64,000 bases of DNA from Membranipora membranacea (Eukaryota; Bryozoa; Gymnolaemata; Cheilostomatida; Membraniporidae), in the NCBI GenBank assembly GCA_914767715.1, contig OU612066.1:17830283-17894282 (forward strand), given 5' to 3'. The notes under the pieces were generated by a model. It was not told the DNA's origin. It saw only the letters and a program-made list of their open reading frames with translations, and did no database searches. Shown in pieces: positions 13,901-25,900 of this stretch. The first letter of the stretch is position 1. Every line of letters starts with the position of its first letter. The position numbers and the translations under genes were made by a program.

Positions 13901-16900
13901 GCAACCGGACAATCTGTGACAGTAAGTTATGTTATAGCATTCCCACAATGCAATGCAATAAGGAAGACATAGTCAATCATGATTGGATCTTCCTATCACT
14001 ACTAAAAGTTTCATTGTAATCTTTCCATCTCATTCCCTTGTTATCTTTTCCCCATATTATGACATGGAGATAGGAGTATGTCTTATCATTATATTGGCTG
14101 TGATGGATACTGAAGACTTGTAATGGGACTATCGATATCCCTTGCTGGTTTTTGCAATATGCCCCATCTTGGCTACCAACACAAATGAGATCCAAATAAT
14201 GGAATCGTCCTTGTGGAAAAATTAACATGTGCAAAATGGATTTTTTAGATTGAAAATTGTTGTATATTCTGGAGTTGGCCCTCCTTGATTCACAGGCCCC
14301 CCTCCTGATATGCAAGTCTGTAATAGAGCACAGTCCATTTAGAATATGAAGTCTTGTATGTGGTCCTGATTGGCTAACCAACAACATACATACTGAGGTG
14401 CCAAGGTCATTTACCTTCCTTTCATTGCTTTACCTCTGATCAAGTGACAGCGGAGCTCAGAATATTGATTGTGCAGCAATAATTGACATGAGAAAAAATG
14501 TAAATAGTATTTGTGAGTGAAGTGACCACTGCCGGTCTATCCCCAATTTGGCATTAAGTCTCGCACGGAAGATTATGATGTGGTACTCTTGCCGTCATGT
14601 GGCCATTTTGTGCTAATGTAACGAATGCCGCCTTGATTGACAATAATAATACCATGGAACATTACAACTGGGGCGCAGCGGCCTACATACCTCTTAGACG
14701 GAAGGTTATCAACATCAAACAAATTGGCATATTGACTACCGTTAGCTCATAATACGTCTAGACTCTAGAGATCAAAGGACCTGAATAGCATAGCTTTCCA
14801 ACATTCTCTAAATTTGTATAAAACAAAGTTCCTGGATAATACTTACTAACTTGGCAGGGCGAAAAGTGAGGGACTTTGGGCTCGATAATTTGTCTGTCAT
14901 TGGGTAGTTTGACTGAATCAACCGTTCTTAAAATAATTAACCAGAGTATCCTGTACGATAATTCTACAAAATCCATGTGATGACTGTTTGTTTTTTTATT
15001 TTAGACATCAATGAATGCGAAATGGGAATTGATACTTGTGCGGATAATGAAGTATGTATAGATGACATACCCGGATACAAATGTAGCCCGAGTAAGTTGT
15101 TTGGTGATAACTCGATGGCCTTGACTGTGTATTTGATTCTACTTGTTTCTATTTTTGGACTCATTTATTATTATTATTATTATGTGTTTTCATATGTATA
15201 AGGATGTTATAAACAAAGGAAAATAACTTTTTGGCCTCAGAAAAAAAAAATATTATAGATATGGACGGAAATGATAATCAGTTGAGAGAACAAGTTTTAC
15301 TATATGTGATTGATTGATATATATTACGCTTTACTAATGAAATGAATTGGTTTAAATGGGGGTGTGGGATTACAGTAGGCGTATGTCCTCATAGTATCTA
15401 CCAGCTAGGTGAAAAAATTGGGTGTTCGGTCTATTTAACAAGTACGGTCTAAACAACCTGCCTAGCTTCTGCCTCTATAATCAAGGCGCCTAGCCTAACA
15501 CCCGTCAATTTCAAGACACATTATCGCTGTGTTGATTGGGCCTCGTACCCTGCACCGGTTGGTTGAATCACCTGACAGTGAAAACGCAAATGTTTTTTTA
15601 CAATCTTTTTATACATTGATTTCAGGTGTCATCGAATCTGACATTTTGTAGTGATTGTGATATGGATACCCTCCTCACAAATTAAAGCTTTATCTATGGT
15701 TTTGTCTCTCAGCTACATGATTGCAGAAAATATCAATCATTCTGAAATAGTACCAATGCAAACCACCAGTAGTTATAATGTCAAACACCTCTTGTTATCT
15801 ATTGAAATGCCACTAAATCCCACTGGCAGACCTCAAGCTGCAATTCAAACTAAAGTTAATCTTTTTTATACAAATTATTGGGCTCAAGAGGGAGTTCATT
15901 GTTGGGCTAAACCCCCCTAATTATATGGAAACAATGGGTGACTCCCCCTGTAATCGGCATTGTACGAAATTTTTCAAATAGGCATCTTGTAAAATTGTAT
16001 TGTTTTGCCATACATTGTAAGTCATGCATACTTACATCATTTTTTGCTGTAGGGCTATCATGTTTATGTAATGGAAATGAGGATTGTAATGACAAAGGGA
16101 AATGCTACATGCCCCTCGGTGGCAAGGTAAGTCTCATACAAATACTTACTAATGGACTCTGTTGCAGCCTCAGGTGTGCTTGCACCTGCCTGCATACCAT
16201 ATCCAACAAGGCCCCTCATATGGGGTCTGTGCCCTGGACTGAAACAGACCTCGTGATTTTAAACAACATAGATAACATACGATAAGAATTTATTGAAACT
16301 CGCAGAAACCATGGGGTTTATATTGGGCGATAACCAATAGTTTTTAAATATGTAAAATCCTCCTCCTCACCCTTGAGTCGACACTAACACTTTCCTTTTC
16401 CAAGCAGCCAAACCAATCTTGGCTCCATCTAGCAGAAGGAGATTGATCAAGTGACCATTAGCTTTTATGTTCAGAGCGCTTGCTCATTGTGGGTGTGCCT
16501 AATTCTATACCTCTGATTGGGTGAAATAAATCGCAAAGTGGAGACATTTAAAATTTACAAAGTATTTTTTCCTGATTTTTTACCTATCTCCTCTCTCCCG
16601 AAATTTCTAGGGCCCATTTATATTGAAGCTTTATTTTCTTCTTTCTAGTGTTTGGTGAAGACTTTTCATAGCGATATATACCATGGAATCAGGACGGAAC
16701 AAGGTTGCGCACACAGCGAGCACTTTTGCGGTTATTCTAGCTACCAGTTCTCAATGGGCTGCTGTAACAGAACAGATTGTAATACAAAGTCCAGCGCTCC
16801 CAGCTTAGGGACAACAGGTGGGAGAAATCACTTCTGTGCTGCTTAAAATTCCAATACATCGGATCAATATTGGATATCTCCGTATCCAATTATCAATTGA

Positions 16901-19900
16901 TAATGATTTATGTATTAAATTTGATAATTTTATCAACAGGCATTGAAACAAAGAAATCAAACACAAATCTGACAATGGACATTGACAGTATAAGACTGAT
17001 ATTGTTTTGTATATTCTCAAATTGATACCTAACAAATATTATGCTGAACATATTCACATAGTTTGAAAATGTGAGCAAATTTTGAATCGATGCATTTAGT
17101 ATCACTAAAATGACTACAGTCTAGCGTGTAGCCTAGTCTAGTCCTGCTTGTGACAGAAGAAAATTTATATTTATGTGTGTATTACTCTCCCCTTGCCGCA
17201 TGTATCGAGCTAGAGTTTAGCAAATGAATAAATTCCTCAGACTTTCCCGGTATAAGTAAATCTGAAGGGACACATTAGCTAGTTCCGTATGCGAAACCGT
17301 TAATAGCTTCATTTATATATACAATGTGTCATTATGTAACCACAACATTATCATCGTCTTTATATTTCTGCATTGCAGTCAATGTGACCTATATTGATGT
17401 GACCCCAGAGAACGAAGCCGACGCGATATTCCGACTTCAACCAATACCTCCCAACCAAAATGCTGTTATTACGTCTGTGACTGTGTTGTGCCAATCAGAC
17501 TGTGCATGTGAGTGTCTAATAGACTTTACAACATGACTTGGCACCTTATTGTACAACTAATACCACTCATATGATATGTTCTGTTTTTTTTTTAATTTTT
17601 AGTAATTTTATTGGCATCATAATCATTTTGAAGAAGGAAAAAATGCTTTTTGTTATGTGCCAAAGGTAGAAAGAAAAAAAAAGCAGTTTGTCAAGGTATG
17701 TTTCCAGCTGGACTTTAGATGTGTTGTCTTTTTTTACCTGCAGTATTCAGCCCACTCACGCACAGCTTCAATGGTACGCATCTTGTAATACCCAATATTC
17801 ATCCTGGCAGCGCACCACACACTGCACATTTTGTTATGAGATCTTTGATTCTTCATGGAGTGAACCCCCTGCTTCAGTTATCTGTTCATTTTGGTGAGTC
17901 AAACTTATCCTGATAAGATTCTTGTGGGATATCTTCTGAACATCGCCTCAAGCAGTTACACTACACTCAAAAGGCCTTGGATGATAAGATTGGTGTCATT
18001 CGATATTGAGGGTGTGGTATTTTATGGAATAAAAAGCTTTTTTAAATTCACAACAATAGTTGTTTTGGGATAACTGCTTGTAGAGTTAGATTTTTTCAGC
18101 TGAGATGTTAAAAAATTGGTGTTTCCTGTCACATGCGTGATCATTTACTTTTTCAGCGCCGACCTTGACAGATGTCAACGTCACTCAGATAAGTGATGAC
18201 GACTTCCATATCACATGGACCACAACACGCACAGACCCGAACTTTGTCCTTACTGTCGCAGCAGTTTGTGGGCAGTCAGACTTAAAATGCAATCCGAGGT
18301 AAGTGATTTAGGTTTGTTTGAGCAGGGATCGATCAACAGCAGCTTACTTGGTTTGGTACTGTCACGCTTTTAATTCCATAATTGATCGAGACATATCTGA
18401 AAAAGTGAAGACAAATGGCCCATATTTGGCAACACCTAACTCCCCTTACTTTTCTGGCTTTTTATGTCGTTTCAATTTGAGTAGGTCGATAATGTGATCA
18501 AAAAGAAGCGGGGAAACAACAACAGGAAGAAATCAGAAATCTTCCGTATACTAGATATCTATATCAGTGACGTAACTTGGTTGAAGCACATGTATTATAT
18601 CATAGATTTTTAGAAATTTGCTGACATTTCACTGGCACTTGTTGCATTGTCACGTCCTCACTTTGTCGCATTGCCACATTGTCACTTTGTCACATTAATA
18701 TGATCTCTTTTGTTTACCACAGCCGAATGGTGGTGCCTGCTGACGGAGTGGTTAGAATGTCATCCATCCTTACTCCCGGTATGAAGTATGTTCTCAAATT
18801 TGAGGCTCGTTTTATGCAAAAAGTGTCGCCACCGACGTACAGAGATATAACTTATAGTGAGTCAAACTGCTCTTATCTTTTAACTCTTCTTTACTTAATC
18901 ATGTCTGTAGTTTCTTGCTCCTCATCAAACAATGTATCTGACTTCTGATTTATATCAAATAGGTTCATGTCTACGTGATGACCACAATTATAGATGCCAC
19001 AATATTACCATCAAAATATTACCGTTAATAGTGCTAATATAATAATAATATCGTCATTAATAATATTAATTATCATCCCCCTCCGCTCCTGCCTTTGCAC
19101 CTACTCCTCCCCTTTGAAGCTAGACCAATCTTTGCAAATTTTTAGCCCTTTGAATGACTGCATATTCTACTGGCCTATATATCTGATCTTTGTGCATTCT
19201 GTTTTCTGAATCATGGTGTATGTCATTGGGATCCCAAATCAAGAAGCAAGATTGCAACAACGGTGAGCAGTTTAGGTTGTTTTAAGTTCAGTTGAATCAG
19301 TAACATCTTTATCGTTTCAGGCATCAACGAATGCTTACCAAATATGATGATAAATCACACTTGTGCTCACGAGAAAGCATGTGTGGATACACCAGAGAGT
19401 TTTGAGTGCTTGAAAGGTCAGTAGTCGAGAAAATGCAACCTTTACCTTAGCCAATGTGTTTGCTCTGACTTGTTGGGCTGGGGAGAGAGTTCACCCCATT
19501 CAACCAATCAGAGCCAGCACATTGGCTACCTATACCCATAGATATAAAAATGAAGTATTTCTTTATCTATACCTTTACCTTATACACAAATTTTTCAATT
19601 GTTTTCCAGAAATTTTGGATAAATGTCTCTTGATATGCAAAACAACCTGACAGCAAAATTTTCATGCCTTTATATTAGGTTGGTTTGTAACATGAAATCA
19701 TGTATGTTTGGTAAAATACACGCAATTCAATTCACTAAATAACCAGGTCTGCTTTCACTGCCCACCACCTATTCTGTTGAATGATTCACAATATTCTTTA
19801 AAACAATTTTCAGGAAATGTGTCGCTTATATAGAATTTGAATGACTTTGAGTTTGAAAGGATTATATAGACTTATATATATAGTTTGGTGCATTTGCCTG

Positions 19901-22900
19901 CATTCCGAGTTGCTCGGAGTCGACCTGTGGAAGTGGAGCAACTGGAATGCAGGCAAACTGGATCAAACTTGATATAGAATAACAGAATGTGGGATTAACT
20001 AGCAGCAGCAAGATGCATTTTCTTTATTTTGAGTTTCACCTTTGATTGGTGCTGTGTTTGTAGTGCTGCCTTGCTTCCCCGGACTGTGTAAGAATTCAGT
20101 GTGTAACGATACCGATAAAGGATTCAACTGTGTATGTAATGCTGGCTTCATGCAAGATCTTACCGACTCCACACATACCAACTGCATCGGTAATTAGAGA
20201 GAAAATTAATTTGAAATAATAATATTCATTATTAATTTATTTAAATCCTGATCTTGCTCCTTCATTCTGACAATCGTCTAACACTAACATCCCGTAACAA
20301 GATTGCTAATGGTGTTTCTGTATTCTCGTTCACGGATTCTCATGCTGGTCTTATTCTAATAGGTTAGGAATCATTTACAAATTATGTTTAAATATATTTG
20401 CCAACCTTACATCCTATATATTATTTTCTTTACAGTTTACCTTTGTGTAATCAGTCCCCATCTGAAATTTTAGACATCGATGTCTTTCCGTCAAAACCTT
20501 TTTGTATTTGTTCAACATAAACCATTATTTCTGTTATTTTGATAGAGCGTACATATTGTGAAAAGGATAACCCTTGTATGAATGGTGGAACTTGTAGCGA
20601 AGGAACGGAAAGTTTCACATGCGATTGTACAGATACTGGCTTTACTGGTAGAGCTTGTAATGAAATAACATGTAAGTTAATTTATGGATATACATATACA
20701 TACGCATTTCATATACAAATACATTACATCAAATGTTTACTTATGCATAATTTTATACATTTAGTTACATAAATATTGCGTAGATAAAACATCATTACTG
20801 CAGGGTGATCCATTATATTTTCTATGGCTACATATGATGTATTTGTATATTATACGGGCTGATAAAAAGCTCTTTTTATCACAACTAGGATTAATTTTTC
20901 ATTGGGAACATGAAGTCTGATCGTTAAATGCCCTTGCAGAGTGACTATTGGCAAGAGTTTAGTTTGGCTAGTCTTGGACCGACTTAATGTTAGCTAGTCT
21001 TAAATATAGCTTTGTCAAGCCTGTGTGAATTGGCTAACTTTTCCTACTGTGTATACTTTCCTATTAATCCTATAAAGAATGGTGTGAATTCCGTGATAGG
21101 GTGTCTGAAATGATGTCCCAAAAAAAACATATCAGTCCAGTCGACATCAAGCAACCTATATAAACTGAGAGCTTATATTCAAGGCCATATCCAGTGCCTA
21201 AAGAGTGACCATTTATCAATGCGGCTTTTTATTAACTTCAGTCAGCATACTGGTCCAATCAAAACATTTGACCCATAAGAAATAATATACCCAATACCGA
21301 GAAGTGGATCCTCATTTGGCAACTGCTCTGTTGTTGACATCAGTGGTGGCTGGTAGCTTTCACAGTCTAACACTGAGATATAACTGAAGGTCACTCAAAG
21401 TTCAGGCTATGGTTGTTAGAATATTTTACCATTGATGTCAACCAACGAGCGGCAAGGAGACTGATATAATACAGGCTTCTGTTCTATGTATCCATATCCG
21501 TGTCTATCAATTCTATGTTTTTCAGTGTTTCTTCCTGTCAATGAAACTGTATTCAGTCCACTCAGAAACACAACGATTGACAAAGAAAAGGAGGAAGTAG
21601 ATTTTCAGTTCTGCACCAACTCCGAGTTGCACTGTAACAAGATGAACTCACAATGTATCCTACAGAACAACTTGACTGTAACTGATGTTTTTAACCAGAC
21701 ATATGTCATCCCTGGCTTATGTCAGTGTTCGTTTCCGTACGTCGTTGAGTTAAACAATCGTTGTGAACGTGAGTTTTAATTCTCTAATGTCAATTCATTT
21801 GTTACAAAGTTGCAACTGCATGCTGCCGCAGGCTTAATTTCCCTGGTTCCATCTTGAGCCAACATGACTGTTCATCGGACAATGAATAATCAGCGGCTTC
21901 AAATGCAGACAAAGTGGCTGAAACTTAAGGAGATGGGGTATAATCATGTTGATGCTCCTATGCTAAATTCGACAGACAACTTTGCAAACTTGCTCTAGCA
22001 GCTAGCGCTTGAGAGAACCCTTTTCTTGTACCTCGTATCAAAAAGATTGTAAAAACGTTATTGGTTTTGTTTATGTCAGGTTAGGCTTTAGGGGTTATTT
22101 GAATTGAAAGAACCATCAGGGGGAAAAATCATGCAGGAAAATAATATAAGAACATATGTATAGGTTATCAATTGAATCGAGTTTGATATCATTCTCTGCA
22201 TTTTGTGTGGTCACCGCATCCAACCCCTTCCCCTTGCTATGTGACACATTGGCGATAATTCTATATACGGGTAAAGCGTCAACACCAGCTAGCTATGAAT
22301 GTAATAGAGAAAATGTTAACCATTGATGAACATATTATGTACTCTACTCTTTTAGTGGGATCATGTAAATGTGGAGGCCTGAATGCTAAAGGATGTGACC
22401 AAAATGGATTTTGTACCTCTATGGAAACACAGGTGAATACAGAGAATAATTTAGAATGAGTACCTAAAATGTGCTCGCCCCTCAATAATGTAATTGACCT
22501 CTGGTCGTCACACCAAATTCCTTCCTATGGTACTTGGGCTAAGAGAATTCAGATATATACATGCAATAGCATATCATGTGATCAGTGTGGGTTGTCCTGC
22601 CTACAAGCAGATCGGATCTGATGGAACGCTATGTAATAGCACACCAGAAATTAACTTCCACTGCATTTCAAGTGAATTAAAGTGCATTCCACCTTATTTC
22701 AACCTCTAGTGACCCTCAAATTTTGTCCTGATTAAGCCGAGTCTGAACTAAGTGACAGTAGAATGCTGGAGGAACCAATTTTTACTTGGCTGAATTAACA
22801 GTAATTTTGAATTATAAAGTTTGAATTAACCAGCTTACACTGTATTGTTTTATTTTCTAGTGTTACACTAAGACGGAGTTAGGCAGTAACCGTCAGGTTG

Positions 22901-25900
22901 AGTACAGTCAGGGCTGTATCCAATCCCCTGCTGAAAAGAATGACGTCTGCATAGGAAACTCTGGAGGCCAGAATTATTTAAAAATCGCTCAATGCTGCAC
23001 AGTGTCGCCAAATGGAAATGTTCCCTGCAATTATATAAACGAGGAAAGCGTCAACCAATATCCTATGCTAGATAAAGGTAAGGCTTTGAATTGAGTGCCA
23101 GTGAGTAACCATTTTTTGTATGATATTGAAGAACATCTCATTTCCATGATTGCCACCAGAACAAATGACTAATGGTAGGGACAAGATGTTCCTCAATACT
23201 GTACTAATACCATTATGGCCTGTGTGATTAATATTTTTGGCGGCTGTTTTCCGATTGCCAAGCATCCTGCAAAAAAGGAGGGGACAACTGTGACTAAAAC
23301 CTCAGTATTTATGGATTTCTATTGAATGAATTTGATTTCTGTGACCAATTGATGATTTGACATTTTGTTTTCGCTTGCAGTTAATGTAACAGTACGTGAT
23401 GTTGGGACGATGGCAGATGTCGTTTTTGTATTCAGCCCCCCTGTTGGTGTGCAAGTGATCAACACAACTTTCACTTGTACAGAGAACTGTGATCGTGAGT
23501 AACCATTATTTACTCTAAAAATTTTAAAAATAAACAATCATGATAAATCATGTTTATGGTAACTATAGTAATAGTAACAGTAATACTCATAGTGATAGTA
23601 AAAGTATTAGTCATAGTATTAGTAATACTCATAGTGATAGTAAAAGTATTAGTCATAGTATTAGTAATACTCATAGTCATAGTCCTAGTCATAGTCATAA
23701 TTATAGAAATAATAGTATATAATAGTGCCTAGCCTGTAGTCTATACCCTGTACCTAATACCCACCATGATGGAACCCATGACTAACGAAACCAGAGAATA
23801 TCCCAAGTTAGATGCTTTTAGATTTTAGATCATTCCTCATCTCTGTACACTTACAATGAATGGCTATATATTTAAGCAAGGCAATTAATAGTCTGTGTAT
23901 GGTTATATCCTATTGCATTATGCAGTATGCAGCAAATAGTCAGTATATGGTGATATTCAATACGCAATATGCGGTTTAAAGTCAGTCGTTATTATGGTGT
24001 GCCGTGTGCACTATGATCCAGGTACCCCCAGTAATAAACCCATAAAACTTTTTTGTTCAGGTGAAACGTATACACTTGGAGGTGATGTTTTCAACAAGAC
24101 GGTGACCCCTACAGGGATTGATAGAAGCCGCCGCATTCGATATATGTTTGCGTTCGTGTTTGCTAATGCTATGGATGTGCATTTGAATGTCAGTGTCATG
24201 CCATGTAAGTTCAACTGATATGCTATATGAGATTCCCAAAAATCCCCTTGTTCGAGTCGGTGAAGTGAAACACATCTTGATTGGTTGGAACTAAATTCTT
24301 TGCCTCATTTAAGTTGGAAATGGTGGAAAACTCTGCGTATATCCCTTTTCACAATAGTGGCTCATAATAAAGTGTTCCCTTTCAACAATAACTTTAGATG
24401 TTGGCTCCTTCAAATATGAGATGTATAGGTGTCATATTATATTAATACAAGCCTAACATGGCCCTAGCCGGTTCATTACGGGAAAATCTACAACCCTAGA
24501 GCTGCAAACAGCATCACCACTCAAGATTGCTAAACACTGCTACCTATAATAATCAAGTTTAAGTCTAAGTCTTCAACGCGGAGAGAGTAATCACCTCTAT
24601 AGAGTACAGGTGCTGAGGCCCTTGCCTGCCGGAATTCCGGCTACTCTATTTAACGAATAGGCAGAGACGGATCTTTTTTCTGCATGCGGACTGTGCATAA
24701 TAAGTTTTCTTTGTCTACTTACAGCTCCCCCTCGTGTGGTTGAGGCGCAACTCACAGCCAACGCTCGGATGATGCACGCCACCTGGAGATTACAGAGAAA
24801 GCCTGATGGAACTTTGTATACGAAGACCAATTCTGTCGTTACTCTGTATTGTGTACCATTGAGTGACTGCGAAAATCGTACAACCACGTGGGTATCTTAG
24901 AAACGTTGTATCTAGTAACAAAATAAACATTATAATTAAACAGTATTGAGCATAGTATGTCAATTTAAAATGATTGTGCCTAAGTGTAAACGCAAATATA
25001 TTGCGTATATATTTATGAACTGTTTGTTATTAGTTCAAGACATAGTACGCCATAGTAAGCATTTTAACCTACTAACCTGACAAATACCCTGCCTGCCCTG
25101 CCCTGCCACACATGTGCCTGTGCCACCATAAATCTTTCCTAAAATAATCGCCAGAATTACCAACAAAAGAGAAATTTCTCTAATCAGAACACATCGTGCA
25201 AAGAGTTCCACGTCCCTATCACAAGACAAAAAGCAACAAACTGCATTTTAAAGGCTCTTATGTTCTTTTTGCAACTATGGCTCGCTTGTGACATTTTATA
25301 GTATGTGTCTTGTAGCGTCTCGGACCGATACGAATGGACAGTAAATGTGTTGCAGGGGCTGAAGTATGCACTTGACGTACACACAGCAAGCCATGGCAAA
25401 ACAACCCCAGTATTTACCAGCACACCAGCCTTTCTGCGTAAGTGAGATTAAGTCAATTTGTTATACATGACTTTTGACACTGATATGGTATAGCATAACA
25501 CAACAGTGAGTTGGGGACCGTTTGCAGACAAGAATCCCTATATTTTGATCAGATGAAGTTTGTTAGCTTTGTTAGCTGCAAGTTCATAGCCTATGCGCTC
25601 AAGCCGCAAATAACGGGACACTTTCTACTCCAAATTATTCAAATCAATTCAAATTCAAATCATCAACTATGTGTAGACTTTAGCAACTCACATAGTTCAT
25701 AGCGCTATTGGAAAAGAGACCAACAATCTTCAACCACCCAGCTTATCGAGTCTTTAAGCAATGTTTTTGGTACACTACAGCACCTCATTCTTGAGAACAC
25801 AACATTTTTCCACTACCTTTCCAACAAATTAATTACCATTGAGTGCAGTTCAAGATATTAATTTGGCTTTTCATCTCTTTAGCTATAACCACTAGAGGAT

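Larger units (their letters stand above)
9125..15091 (+). other. Exons 8-15: seven EGF domains plus a half EGF (residues about 538-862)
   Basis: Each exon encodes one module and both ends are phase 1, the classic shuffling-competent symmetric arrangement. Exons 8-14 each have six cysteines. Exons 10, 11 and 12 begin DMDEC, DKNEC and EKNEC, the calcium-binding EGF start. Exon 15 (15005-15091) begins NINEC but has only four cysteines before the splice site, so it is a half EGF lying against the three-finger domain. EGF arrays of this kind form rod-like adhesive ectodomains. Confidence 0.88.

Noticed and set aside
14758-15164. - strand frames of 66-72 codons over EGF exon 15
   Set aside because: They are antisense shadows of the intron and the cbEGF exon on the + strand.
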